Positions 23,612 through 32,714 of a stretch of DNA of 34,680 bases are shown in pieces. The notes beneath the pieces were generated by a model that did no database searches, had not been told where the DNA came from, and worked only from the letters and a program-made list of their open reading frames with translations. The stretch's first letter is position 1; the number at the start of each line of letters is the position of its first letter. Source of the stretch: Oscillospiraceae bacterium (GTDB lineage: Bacteria; Bacillota; Clostridia; Oscillospirales; Ruminococcaceae). The stretch is from NCBI GenBank assembly GCA_017462785.1, contig JAFTQJ010000001.1, positions 1-34,680 of the forward strand. Reading direction: 5' to 3'. A program made the translations under genes and the position numbers.

Positions 23612-23647
23612 TAGGGAAATGGGAAATTTTTCAGTAGCCGCCAAAAA

Positions 23648-25837
23648 TCAATGCTGTTCCGCCAGATACAGGCTCACCCTGCTCTGGATGTTCTTCGCCG
23701 CCTGTTCTGCCGTGCAGTCACCGGCAAAATACATATCCGCCTCTTCGCACATAATCAGGATGATGTCCCTCTGGAAATTGGAGCAGGAACAAATGCCCTC
23801 CAGAAAGGCAAGGTAAGCGTCCATTTCTGCCTGTGTGGGTGCGGAGAGGGGAATTTGTCCGTCCGCAATGTACCATGTCAGCTTTTCGGGATCGGTCTCG
23901 TTCATTTCTTCCTGCATGATCGCCATTGTCGCATTCCGGTTGACAGGCAGCGTGCTGTCCTGCTGGTTCAGGAACATCTGCTGTTCCTCTGACAGGCAGA
24001 ACTTGATGAAATCCCAGATCTGTTCCTTGTAGAAAGACTCGTGATTGACGGAAAGTACACTTCTCGCATAGATCGCACCACTCTTACAGAACGGCACGTT
24101 CAGAAGCGTGAATGCCTCATTGCCGAATACCCCCTCCGTCAGAATGTGATAGGACTGGAGCGTGGTCAGATCGCAGAAATGCAGGAGGGCGGCATCTTCA
24201 CGGAACGCAGGGTATACTTCCAATTGCCCGCCTGTGGAATGTTCCCTGCCGCATAATTCCAGAAACTGAATGAATTCCGCATTCTCAAAATTACATGTCC
24301 CTTTCTCCATATCCACAAAATACCCGATCATTTTCGTAGAATTGTGATAGAACCAATCATCCGCACTCCTTTTTGTTGTCAGCCGCATCCCCTCCGGCAT
24401 GGCATCATAGAGCTGTGTCATGGTTTCGGGTGTGAGTCCGGTGATGCCATTCAGATGCTCCGTCTTTGCGGCAGCGGCAGAGACATAATAATTCAGCCCC
24501 ACACTTGTCAGTCTGCCTTTGTATTCGGACGCTTCAAAGAAATTCATGAAATAGTCCTCCGCCTGAAATTCTGCATCGTTCTCAAAATAGGGATTCATGT
24601 CCTCTAAAATGCCCTTGTTTGCGAGGTATTCCATCGACATGGACGAACTGTCAATGATGTCCGGTACAATGCCGTGCAGGAGATCCTCATTGAATTGATC
24701 CTGCAATCCCAGATAATCGAGATCGGGGTATTCCGTCTGGTAATCATACACCACGATCCGGTGAGAATCGCTCTGCCGGTTGTAGCGGTAGGCAAGATCG
24801 GCGACCATTCCGCTGTCCGCCCAGAAAGAGGCAAGGCTGATGCATTCCATCTGTTCCATTTCCTCCGGTGTCCGTGCCGTCAGCCGGTAGAGGTCGGATT
24901 CGTTGTCTCCGGTATATTCCAGAAGCAGGAATGAACCATCCTCCAGTGCGATCACTTCCGTCTGCGGACGGAAATCGGAGTTTGTCCAGCTCAAAAGGAA
25001 ATCCGTCTTATTTTCCGTGACGTTCACACCATAAATACCATCATCATCGGAACAGCAGAAATTGTATTCGCCAAAGCCTTCAAAGACATTCGTCCGGAAT
25101 TCGGGCATACCGTCAACTTCGATCCGCTTTGCGGTCATCGTTTCGGGATCGAGCTGGAGAGCGAAATAATTCATTTGAAGCTGTCCGGTGTAGACGTTGC
25201 CCTGTGCATCCGTGAACACATCGCCTGCACCAAACGTATCCCCGATGAAACCGCCCAGCAGTTTGAAATCCGGATCGCAGCAATGGAGCGAGCCGACATT
25301 ATCCTTGCCAAGCGATTCGATATAGTTGTATCCGGCATCATCCGTTTCCCATGCGGTGATGTAGGGGGCAGGGTTGAAACGGTCGGTGATGTTCTCCATC
25401 CGGATGAGATTCAGGTTTGTGTCGTAGTATTCCATATCATAGGAAAGGTCGCTGATCTTCCATTCCTCAAATGTCTGCTCATCGGGGGATGTGCGGTAGA
25501 GCACCTGATAGCCGCCGTCCATTGCATTCACGCCGACGATGGCACGTTTCTTTCCATCGGGGACATCAGTAAGATAGCCGGAAAAACCATGCAGGGTGTC
25601 TGTTTCCGGATCATACATCTGCCACGGTTCCGACCAGAACTGCAAAAGGATGTAATCGCCCACGGACGAGATGCCGACCGGATCAACATCGGACGGCACG
25701 GTCAGCAGTTCCGACCGATAGGAATGGTCGAATCCCACCTCCAGCGTTGCACCAGTGGGTTTGTGTTCCTTTGTGCCGCATCCGGAGATGGTAGAGAGCA
25801 TGGCGGCGGTGATGATCAGTGTAAGTGTTCGTTTCAT
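23648..25837 (-). CDS. Lipoprotein with propeller-like region and solute-binding domain (copy B)
   Basis: A 729-residue surface lipoprotein. The signal peptide ends in lipobox ISGC with Cys20. Residues about 30-325 form repeated beta-rich segments (GDYILLQFWSEPWQMYDPET, DAQGNVYTG, DDDGIYGVN) that look like a beta-propeller. From about 330 (MVADLAYRYNRQ) to the end it resembles family-1 extracellular solute-binding proteins, finishing IQSRVSLYLAEQ. It is paralogous to the gene 13 bp upstream. No ABC permease or ATPase gene is nearby. Ligand unknown; a carbohydrate is likely from the mannosidase next door. GGAGGA supports the start. Confidence 0.82.
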   Translation of the reverse strand: MKRTLTLIITAAMLSTISGCGTKEHKPTGATLEVGFDHSYRSELLTVPSDVDPVGISSVGDYILLQFWSEPWQMYDPETDTLHGFSGYLTDVPDGKKRAIVGVNAMDGGYQVLYRTSPDEQTFEEWKISDLSYDMEYYDTNLNLIRMENITDRFNPAPYITAWETDDAGYNYIESLGKDNVGSLHCCDPDFKLLGGFIGDTFGAGDVFTDAQGNVYTGQLQMNYFALQLDPETMTAKRIEVDGMPEFRTNVFEGFGEYNFCCSDDDGIYGVNVTENKTDFLLSWTNSDFRPQTEVIALEDGSFLLLEYTGDNESDLYRLTARTPEEMEQMECISLASFWADSGMVADLAYRYNRQSDSHRIVVYDYQTEYPDLDYLGLQDQFNEDLLHGIVPDIIDSSSMSMEYLANKGILEDMNPYFENDAEFQAEDYFMNFFEASEYKGRLTSVGLNYYVSAAAAKTEHLNGITGLTPETMTQLYDAMPEGMRLTTKRSADDWFYHNSTKMIGYFVDMEKGTCNFENAEFIQFLELCGREHSTGGQLEVYPAFREDAALLHFCDLTTLQSYHILTEGVFGNEAFTLLNVPFCKSGAIYARSVLSVNHESFYKEQIWDFIKFCLSEEQQMFLNQQDSTLPVNRNATMAIMQEEMNETDPEKLTWYIADGQIPLSAPTQAEMDAYLAFLEGICSCSNFQRDIILIMCEEADMYFAGDCTAEQAAKNIQSRVSLYLAEQH
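23655..23689. repeat. 35-bp exact direct repeat, copy 1
   Basis: Identical over 35 bp to 25858-25892. It encodes the shared C-terminal residues IQSRVSLYLAEQ of the two paralogous lipoproteins. Confidence 0.9.
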
Positions 25838-25850
25838 AGGTTGTTCCTCC

Positions 25851-28022
25851 TTAATATTGTTCCGCCAGATACAGGCTCACCCTGCTCTGGATCATTCTTG
25901 CAGCATCTTCGGCAGTGCAGTCACCTGCGAAGTATCTGGCAGTTTCTTCTTCTACAATGTTGTAGATGAAATCATCCGGAATGCCGCAGACCGTGATGCC
26001 GTCAATGTATGCTGTCAGTTCTGCCGCCTCTTCTGCGGTTGCCGCTGTTACTTCCTCGGACAGATCGCCATAGCTGTAAGTAAATTTGTTCATTTCAGTT
26101 GGCGGCTGCTGATCCCGTTCCATTGCAGATGAAAGTGCATTACGATTGACCGGAAAACCGAAATCATCGCTCAGCTGGTTTTCCTCACGCAGACAGAACT
26201 TGATGAATTCCCAGATTTCTTCCTTGTACTGTGAGGAAGAAGATACTGTGATCAATCTCAGCGGTGCGAAAACACCGCCGTTGCCCTCCGTTCCAATGGG
26301 CGTTCCGGTGAGCGTGACATCCGCATTGCCGAACACGATCTGTCCGGTTGCGTGGTAACTTTTCAGACTGTGGATTTGCAGGGGATAGAGCAGTGCACGA
26401 TCCTCACGGAATGCATAATCATCCTGTATTGCCGCCTGTTCCGGAAAACTCCCGAACCAGTCCAGCAGGGAAATGAATCCTTCGCTGTCAAAGCTGCATG
26501 TCCCATTCTGATAATCCACAAATTGCATCAGCTGAGAATACATCAGTGCATTGAACATCCTCGTTCGTTCCACACCGTCCATCAGTTCCATTCCCTCCGG
26601 CAGCTCCAGATTCGCATAATCCGCAAGCGTCAGCCGCTGTGCATCGCCCAGATGCTCTGCTTTTGCCGCATAAGTATTGACTCCAAACTGAAATCCCATC
26701 CGTTCCAGCCTGCCATGATATTTGAGGGATTCAAAGAAATTCATGACATAATCCTCTTTATGAAATTCCGGATCATTCTCCATCCACACGCTCAGATCCT
26801 CAAACATTCCCTTGTTGGAGAACATATGGTAATCCGGATTGCTTGCAAGAATGTCCGGAATCACGCCGTCAAGCAGATCTTTTTTGAGAGCCTCCGTGCC
26901 GAAATCCGGTACACTGCTGTCATAATAGCTTTTTGTGACGATCCGGCAGTCCTCGGACTGGCGGTTGAATTGGCTGACCATTCTGGACAACCAGTCCTCC
27001 GAACCGCTGATCCCCATATCCGCCATGCTGATGAGCTTCATGGAATCCATATCTTCCTGCGTCCGTGCGGTCAGCAGATAACTGCATAACTGTTCGGAAT
27101 GTCCGTATACGCAGAATAATGCTCTCCCATCCGGCAGGAGCAGGAGATTCCGTCTATCCATACTTGGCAGAACATCGGATTCCTGCCAGTTGAGAAGCTC
27201 GGTCATACTGCCGTCCGTCAGATCCACGCCATAGAGGAATTCATCCGTATAGCACAGCACATCATATTCAGCGTTGCCTCGGAGCATCTCCGCATAATTT
27301 CCGCCGACTTTGGGAAGTTCCAGCGGAATTTCCTCGGCTGTCAGCGTGTCCGGATGCAGTCTTTTGAGTGTTCTCCTGTCAAGGATCGCATAGACAAAGC
27401 CGTCCCGCCCCGTGAAAATTTCCTCGCCGCCCTGTGTGCCGTCCACAGGGGAAAGTGTACCGTCCGTCGTTTCACAGAGAATGCCTTCTCCGATCACGGA
27501 ATGAAAACGGTTGCCCTGTGCATCCATTGCAGAGCTATGAATCCAGCGTTCCGCATGGTACTGTGCTGTCACATCCTCCGCATTGACTTCCTTCATTTCA
27601 GCATCAAAGGTGTAACGCAGGTAGGTCGTCGAAAGCGGTTCGTTCACCACACGCCGCATCAGTACCTGTACCGTATCCCCCATATCATAAACGCCGGACA
27701 TTTCTGTAAAGTCACCCTCCTCCGGATAGTCCCTGCGGACAAATTCACCGGTCGCCGGCGACCAGATGCCGAATACATGTGTGCCGTCAAGGGTGGGGGA
27801 GTAGACAAGCATTTGTTCTCCGAACGGATAGAAATAGCACATGTCAAGCCCCTCCTCCGGCAGAAATTTCTCCCACCGGAATGCATGCGACATCGTGACC
27901 TCCAGCGTTGCCCCCGATGGAACAGTCGTAAGCGGCGTATTTTCTCCGGTATCCGGTCTGGTGCAGGCGGTCATGCTGCAAAGCAATGCGGCAGCAATCA
28001 TAAAAGTGTAAACTCGTTTCAT
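25851..28022 (-). CDS. Lipoprotein with propeller-like region and solute-binding domain (copy A)
   Basis: A 723-residue paralogue of its downstream neighbour. The signal peptide ends in MTAC with Cys20. A Thr/Pro linker and then GATLEV open the beta-rich region, with DGTHVFGIWSPATGEF, DAQGNRFHS and GRDGFVYAILDRRT suggesting propeller blades. The solute-binding part begins near SRMVSQFNRQSEDCRIV and ends IQSRVSLYLAEQ. AGGAGGG supports ATG 28022 rather than an in-frame ATG at 28061. It is the first gene of a two-gene unit divergent from the beta-mannosidase. Lack of a permease leaves open whether it feeds a distant transporter or works as a surface receptor. Confidence 0.82.
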   Translation of the reverse strand: MKRVYTFMIAAALLCSMTACTRPDTGENTPLTTVPSGATLEVTMSHAFRWEKFLPEEGLDMCYFYPFGEQMLVYSPTLDGTHVFGIWSPATGEFVRRDYPEEGDFTEMSGVYDMGDTVQVLMRRVVNEPLSTTYLRYTFDAEMKEVNAEDVTAQYHAERWIHSSAMDAQGNRFHSVIGEGILCETTDGTLSPVDGTQGGEEIFTGRDGFVYAILDRRTLKRLHPDTLTAEEIPLELPKVGGNYAEMLRGNAEYDVLCYTDEFLYGVDLTDGSMTELLNWQESDVLPSMDRRNLLLLPDGRALFCVYGHSEQLCSYLLTARTQEDMDSMKLISMADMGISGSEDWLSRMVSQFNRQSEDCRIVTKSYYDSSVPDFGTEALKKDLLDGVIPDILASNPDYHMFSNKGMFEDLSVWMENDPEFHKEDYVMNFFESLKYHGRLERMGFQFGVNTYAAKAEHLGDAQRLTLADYANLELPEGMELMDGVERTRMFNALMYSQLMQFVDYQNGTCSFDSEGFISLLDWFGSFPEQAAIQDDYAFREDRALLYPLQIHSLKSYHATGQIVFGNADVTLTGTPIGTEGNGGVFAPLRLITVSSSSQYKEEIWEFIKFCLREENQLSDDFGFPVNRNALSSAMERDQQPPTEMNKFTYSYGDLSEEVTAATAEEAAELTAYIDGITVCGIPDDFIYNIVEEETARYFAGDCTAEDAARMIQSRVSLYLAEQY
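25858..25892. repeat. 35-bp exact direct repeat, copy 2
   Basis: Second copy of the repeat at 23655-23689, at the same place at the 3' end of the upstream paralogue. The rest of the two genes is clearly diverged. Confidence 0.9.
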
Positions 28023-28273
28023 AGGTATCCCTCCTAAAAGATCGTTCTGCCTTTCATACACATCAGCATGCCAAAACCTGACAGATTGAGAAGTGTTTTG
28101 GAGAGATGCACAGATGCAGCATGCAGGTGTTGTGCAAAATCAACAACAAAATAAACTGACAACAAAGAGCACGGATAGAATTGGTTTCACTTTTCTCAAA
28201 TTTCCCCCATTTTATAAAGCACGATCCCACACAAAATTAATTAAAAACGCAACTTAATTTACCTAATAAAATA
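28023..28273. other. Divergent control region, lipoprotein pair / beta-mannosidase
   Basis: This A/T-rich, non-coding region separates the minus-strand lipoproteins from the plus-strand mannosidase. It contains a 7-bp inverted repeat, AAATTAA (28234-28240) and TTAATTT (28254-28260), 13 bp before the -35 of the mannosidase promoter, suited to a regulator site. TATAAA on minus (near plus 28212-28217) could be a -10 for the lipoproteins, but I see no clear -35. No gene is evident. Confidence 0.5.
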
Positions 28274-28302
28274 TTGACATCCACCCGAGAGTATGTTATA
28301 AT
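28274..28302 (+). promoter_or_regulatory. Promoter of the beta-mannosidase gene
   Basis: Perfect TTGACA (28274-28279) and TATAAT (28297-28302), 17-bp spacing, 48 bp before the chosen ATG. Confidence 0.88.
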
Positions 28303-28350
28303 GAAAATATAGCCACACGCAGCGAGCGTGTATGAATGGAGGAATACAGG

Positions 28351-30789
28351 ATGCAGCAAATGATGCTCAATGACGCATGGTGCATGCGTAAAAAAGGCGA
28401 GGAACGGACATTTTCCTGTCAGGTTCCCTGCTCAGTCTATCACACCCTGCAAATGCACGGAGAAATTGAAAATCCCTACTATCGTGAAAATGAAACCACT
28501 GCTTTTCCCATTTCCGAGGACGATTACGAGTTTAGCTGCCGCTTTACAAAGCCGGCGGATGCAGCCGGTCACTGTGAGCTTTGCTTTGACGGCATTGATA
28601 CGATCGCTGAAATTGACTTAAACGGCACGAAGATCGGCAGTGTCAACAATATGCACCGCCGCTGGCGTTTTGATGTGACCGCACTGCTTCAGGAGGAAAA
28701 TCTTCTGACCGTCCGTATCACTTCCCCCCTGCGATATATCGCCGAAAAACAGGCGGAGCGTCCCCTCTGGGGCGTGGATTCCACCGTGGAGGGCTTCCCC
28801 CATATCCGCAAGGCACACTATATGTATGGCTGGGACTGGGGTCCGCAGCTGCCCGATATGGGCATCTGGCGTGATGTCTATCTGGAGTGCTGGGACGGCG
28901 GCAGGATCGAGCATGCTTACTACCGCCAGAACCATCATGACGGCATTGTGGAGCTGACCGCAGAGATGCAGTTCTGCACCGATGCTCCGCTTTCCGCAAA
29001 GCTTACCATTCTCGATCCGGATGGGGAAATGCTCTATGAATCGGAGCATATCGCCATTTCCGACAGCAGGGCGGAATGCACCCTGACAATTGAAAACCCC
29101 CGCCTCTGGTGGGCGAGAGGATACGGCGAACAGCCGCTGTATACGGCAAAAATCGAGCTTCTCGATGCACAGGGCAATGTGCTGGATGAAACCGCCGAGA
29201 AGATCGGTCTGCGGACCATCACCGTCCGTCAGGAGCCGGATGAATGGGGCGAATCCTTCTGCCTGCACCTCAACGGCAAGGACATTTTTGCAATGGGTGC
29301 CAACCTCATCCCCTTCGACCAGATCCTCCCCAGAGTCACCAAGGAATATGTGGAAAAGACGCTGGAATCCTGCGTCAAGGGCAATTTCAATGTTGTCCGC
29401 ATCTGGGGCGGCGGCGTGTATCCGGATGAAACTTTCTACAATTACTGCGATGAGCACGGTCTGATCGTGTGGCAGGATTTCATGTTTGCCTGTGCAAATT
29501 ATCTACTCACGGACGAATTCTGGGCAACGACCGAAGCCGAGATCCGTGACAACATCCTCCGCCTGCGGAATCACGCCTCCCTCGGCATGTGGTGCGGCAA
29601 CAACGAGATCGAAACCGCACTCGAAACATGGGGTCTGCCGGAGGATCCGGAGATCAAGGCACACTATATCGAGCAGTTTGAACGCAGAATGCCTGCGATC
29701 GTGGCGGAGCTTGACCCCCAGCATTTCTACTGGCGTTCCTCCCCGTCCGCATACGGCGGCTGTCAGGAAACATGGTCGAATCATGCCGGAGATATGCACT
29801 ATTGGGAGGTGTGGCACAGCTTCAAGCCGTTCACCGCATTCCACGAACTGTACTACCGTTTCTGTTCGGAATACGGCTTTGAATCCGTCCCGAACCTCAA
29901 AACCCTCCTGACCGTCTGCGATCCGGACAAGGGTGACCTGAACCTCATGTCCCCCGTGATGGAGGCACACCAGAAATGTGCACAGGGCAATGAAAAGCTC
30001 ATGTTCTATTTAGCACAGATGATGCGTTACCCCGAGAGCTTTGAGGAGCTGATCTACAGCACCCAGCTCATGCAGGCGGAATACATCCGCACCTGTGTCG
30101 AGCACATGCGTCGTGCAAGGGGCAGATGCATGGGTTCTGTTTACTGGCAGCTCAACGACACCAATCCCGTGATCTCGTGGAGCAGTATCGACTATTACGG
30201 CAGATGGAAGGCACTCCACCACTTTGCAAAGCGTTTCCATGCCCCCATCCTGCTGACAGCCGACAAGGACGCACTGTTCAATATTTCCAATGAAACCATG
30301 CAGGACATCACAGGCACGATCCGTTGGCAGCTTCGCAATGCAGGATCCGGAATTGTCACATCCGGCAGCATGGAAGCAAGCTGTCCGGCACTGACTGCGG
30401 TGAACATCGGCAATGCGGAGCTGGGTGAATATGCGGATGTGCTGACCAACCAATTCCGGATGCGTGAATATTACCTGACCTTCACACTCGAAAACGAAAG
30501 CGGCGTGATCGCATCAGGGAGCAAATTGTTTGTTCTCCCGAAAACATTCCTCTTCCAGCGTCCCGAGATCCGGACGGAGATCACAGAAACAGCGGAACAT
30601 TTCGCAGTAACGCTCTCTGCGGATGCCTATGTGATGGCGGTTTGTCTGGACTGCAAGACGATGGACGTGGATTTCTCCGATAACTGGTTTGATCTGCACG
30701 GCGGTACTCCCGTGACGGTGACGATCCCGAAAACGGAGGGAATGACCATCACAAAGCTCAGAGAAGAGCTGACAGTAACCGGAACATGA
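28351..30789 (+). CDS. Beta-mannosidase, glycoside hydrolase family 2
   Basis: Cleaves terminal beta-mannose from manno-oligosaccharides with retention. The 812 residues have an N-terminal jelly-roll (about 1-180) with the mannosidase signature YGWDWGPQLPDMGIWRDVYLE, an immunoglobulin-like domain, a TIM barrel with the acid/base Glu419 in WCGNNEIE and the nucleophile Glu507 in CSEYGFES, and a C-terminal beta domain. There is no signal peptide, so it works in the cytoplasm on imported oligosaccharides. GGAGGA at 28338-28343 fits ATG 28351; the ATG at 28336 overlaps that site. Context with solute-binding lipoproteins supports mannan use. Confidence 0.93.
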   Translation: MQQMMLNDAWCMRKKGEERTFSCQVPCSVYHTLQMHGEIENPYYRENETTAFPISEDDYEFSCRFTKPADAAGHCELCFDGIDTIAEIDLNGTKIGSVNNMHRRWRFDVTALLQEENLLTVRITSPLRYIAEKQAERPLWGVDSTVEGFPHIRKAHYMYGWDWGPQLPDMGIWRDVYLECWDGGRIEHAYYRQNHHDGIVELTAEMQFCTDAPLSAKLTILDPDGEMLYESEHIAISDSRAECTLTIENPRLWWARGYGEQPLYTAKIELLDAQGNVLDETAEKIGLRTITVRQEPDEWGESFCLHLNGKDIFAMGANLIPFDQILPRVTKEYVEKTLESCVKGNFNVVRIWGGGVYPDETFYNYCDEHGLIVWQDFMFACANYLLTDEFWATTEAEIRDNILRLRNHASLGMWCGNNEIETALETWGLPEDPEIKAHYIEQFERRMPAIVAELDPQHFYWRSSPSAYGGCQETWSNHAGDMHYWEVWHSFKPFTAFHELYYRFCSEYGFESVPNLKTLLTVCDPDKGDLNLMSPVMEAHQKCAQGNEKLMFYLAQMMRYPESFEELIYSTQLMQAEYIRTCVEHMRRARGRCMGSVYWQLNDTNPVISWSSIDYYGRWKALHHFAKRFHAPILLTADKDALFNISNETMQDITGTIRWQLRNAGSGIVTSGSMEASCPALTAVNIGNAELGEYADVLTNQFRMREYYLTFTLENESGVIASGSKLFVLPKTFLFQRPEIRTEITETAEHFAVTLSADAYVMAVCLDCKTMDVDFSDNWFDLHGGTPVTVTIPKTEGMTITKLREELTVTGT

Positions 30790-30803
30790 ATCTGACATGC
30801 AGG

Positions 30804-30830
30804 GACAGCGGCATCACGCCGCTGTCTTTT
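30804..30830 (+). terminator. Intrinsic terminator of the beta-mannosidase gene
   Basis: GACAGCGGC (30804-30812) pairs with GCCGCTGTC (30818-30826), followed by a T run. Confidence 0.9.
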
Positions 30831-30839
30831 TGCATCTAC

Positions 30840-30868
30840 TTGACAAAGCACGGTCAGTGCGATATAAT
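30840..30868 (+). promoter_or_regulatory. Promoter of the ECF S gene-folC unit
   Basis: Perfect TTGACA (30840-30845) and TATAAT (30863-30868), 17 bp apart. The leader to the ATG is only about 50 nt, too short for a known folate or thiamine riboswitch. Confidence 0.87.
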
Positions 30869-30927
30869 AATGATATGAAAAAATGGCATAAGCTGTATTT
30901 TTTCAATTAATTTAAGGAGTGGTATTT

Positions 30928-31452
30928 ATGAACATCAAACAGCACAACATCCACAGACTCGTCTTTTCCGCATTGCTGGCGGCACTGACCTGCATCTGCA
31001 CCATGGTCATCCAGATCCCCGTACCCGCAACGGGCGGCTACATCAACCTCGGTGACAGCATCGTCCTGCTCTGTGCATGGTATATCGGCGGTGTGTACGG
31101 TGTAGCGGCGGCTGGCATCGGTTCCATGATGGCGGATCTTTTCAGTGGCTATGCAGTCTATGCACCTGCCACCTTTGTTATCAAAGCACTCATGGCACTT
31201 GCAGCGTACCTGCTCCACCGCCATATCCACGGACGCAAGGGGCAGTATCTTGGTGCATTTGCAGCCGCCCTCATTCTGCTCATCGGCTATTTTACCTATG
31301 AATCCCTGTTCCTCGGCTATGGCATGGGAGCAGCAGCGGCAATTCCAGCCAATCTGATTCAGGGCTTCACCGGCTGCACATTCGGTGCAGTGCTTTCTCA
31401 TGTAATGGAAAAGAATGCATTTTTGCGGAAGATGCTGAAGGAGAGTAAATAG
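30928..31452 (+). CDS. ECF transporter substrate-binding (S) subunit
   Basis: A 174-residue membrane protein with about six hydrophobic segments. The core PATGGYINLGDSIVLLCAWYIGG and GVAAAGIGSMMADLFSGY is typical of vitamin-uptake S components, which join a shared EcfA-EcfA'-EcfT module encoded elsewhere. The N-terminal helix carries the small-residue pattern (ALLAALTCICT) that contacts EcfT. Location one base before folC suggests folate or a precursor as substrate, in the manner of FolT-folC pairs, but sequence alone does not prove it. AAGGAG fixes ATG 30928 over a GTG at 30919. Confidence 0.85.
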   Translation: MNIKQHNIHRLVFSALLAALTCICTMVIQIPVPATGGYINLGDSIVLLCAWYIGGVYGVAAAGIGSMMADLFSGYAVYAPATFVIKALMALAAYLLHRHIHGRKGQYLGAFAAALILLIGYFTYESLFLGYGMGAAAAIPANLIQGFTGCTFGAVLSHVMEKNAFLRKMLKESK

Positions 31453-31453
31453 C

Positions 31454-32713
31454 ATGAATTATCAGCAGGCAAGGGATTTTGTAGACAGCTTCAGCAAAAG
31501 CGGCAAGCCCGTGACCGACCTGAGCCGTGCAGCGGCATTGATGCAGGCGGTCGGCGATCCGCATGAACAGCTCCGCTTCATTCATATTGCCGGTACGAAC
31601 GGCAAGGGCTCGACAGCGGAATACCTCACCAATATCCTGAAAAATTCCGGATACCGCACAGGAACGCTGACTTCCCCCTATATCCGGCATTATCGTGACC
31701 GCATCCGGCTCAACGGTGCGGACATTCCCAAGGATCGCTTCACGGAGATCTGCACACAGGTGTCCGGTCTGATCGGGGAACTGCCCTGTTCCCAGTTTGA
31801 GATCACTATGGCAATTGCACTGCTCTATTTCCAGCAGGAGGGGGCGGATGTGGTCGTGCTTGAAACCGGCATCGGCGGACTGCTCGACTCCACCAATATG
31901 ATCGCTCCGCCGCTGGTGAGCATCATCACCTCCGTTTCGATGGATCATATGCAGGTGCTCGGCAGTACGCTTGCAGAGATCGCCGCACAGAAGGCTGGTA
32001 TCCTCAAAAAGGGCAGTGCTGCGGTCTTTTCCTGCGATTCCAAAAAAGAGGCTCTCGATGTCCTCACAAGCACCGCACAGGAGAGGGAGTGCCCGTATAC
32101 CATCCCCGATCCTGATGCCTGCGAGGTGGAGGAATGCGGCATTGCCGGCAGCCGCTTCACCTACCACGGCATTTCCTGCACCCTGAAAATGGGTGGCATG
32201 CACCAGATCCGCAATGCAATGACCGTCCTTGAAGCAGTCAAGATCCTGCGTGAAAAGGGCTATGCTCTGCCGGATTCCGCTGTGCAGCAGGGACTTGCGG
32301 AAACGGCGGTTCCGGCTCGCATGCAGGTTTTACAGCAGGATCCCCTCGTGATCCTCGATGGCGGTCATAATGCCGACGGCGTGGGGGCACTTGTCCGTGC
32401 ACTGGATGAAAGCGGCGTGGACAACTGGATCGGCATCTGCGGCATGACCGACACCAAGGACAAGGATGCAGCCGCATTCCAGCTGGCACTTGTGCTGAAT
32501 CGGGTGCTCTGTGTGGACGGCTTCACACAGGGGGCAGTTCCGAAGGAGGAGTTGCAGGCGGCATTCGTTCGTCAGCATGCAATGGCTCTGCCCATGGAGC
32601 TGGATGCTGCACTGCCCTATGCCCTCAAATGGGCGAAAGGCTCCCATGGTGCGGTGGTCATCTGCGGCTCGCTCTACCTTGCCAATCATTTCCTGAACCA
32701 GTCGGAGGCATAG
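31454..32713 (+). CDS. folC: Folylpolyglutamate/dihydrofolate synthase
   Basis: Mur-ligase-fold enzyme adding glutamate to folates, and often to dihydropteroate. The 419 residues show the ATP loop HIAGTNGKGST (44-54), the LTSPYIRHYRDRIRLNG region, the metal/carbamate part VLETGIGGLLDSTN, SVSMDHMQVLG and AAQKAGILKKG, and the C-terminal LDGGHNADGV. AAGGAGAG supports the ATG, one base after the ECF stop. The neighbour suggests salvage of imported folate. Confidence 0.95.
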   Translation: MNYQQARDFVDSFSKSGKPVTDLSRAAALMQAVGDPHEQLRFIHIAGTNGKGSTAEYLTNILKNSGYRTGTLTSPYIRHYRDRIRLNGADIPKDRFTEICTQVSGLIGELPCSQFEITMAIALLYFQQEGADVVVLETGIGGLLDSTNMIAPPLVSIITSVSMDHMQVLGSTLAEIAAQKAGILKKGSAAVFSCDSKKEALDVLTSTAQERECPYTIPDPDACEVEECGIAGSRFTYHGISCTLKMGGMHQIRNAMTVLEAVKILREKGYALPDSAVQQGLAETAVPARMQVLQQDPLVILDGGHNADGVGALVRALDESGVDNWIGICGMTDTKDKDAAAFQLALVLNRVLCVDGFTQGAVPKEELQAAFVRQHAMALPMELDAALPYALKWAKGSHGAVVICGSLYLANHFLNQSEA

Positions 32714-32714
32714 T

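Noticed and set aside
26352-28037. Plus-strand frames opposite the upstream lipoprotein gene
   Set aside because: They are antisense shadows; the minus frame has a signal peptide, lipobox and a paralogue.
30869-30927. Vitamin riboswitch before the ECF S gene
   Set aside because: The leader is about 50 nt and A/T-rich, too short for the known folate, thiamine or riboflavin riboswitches.
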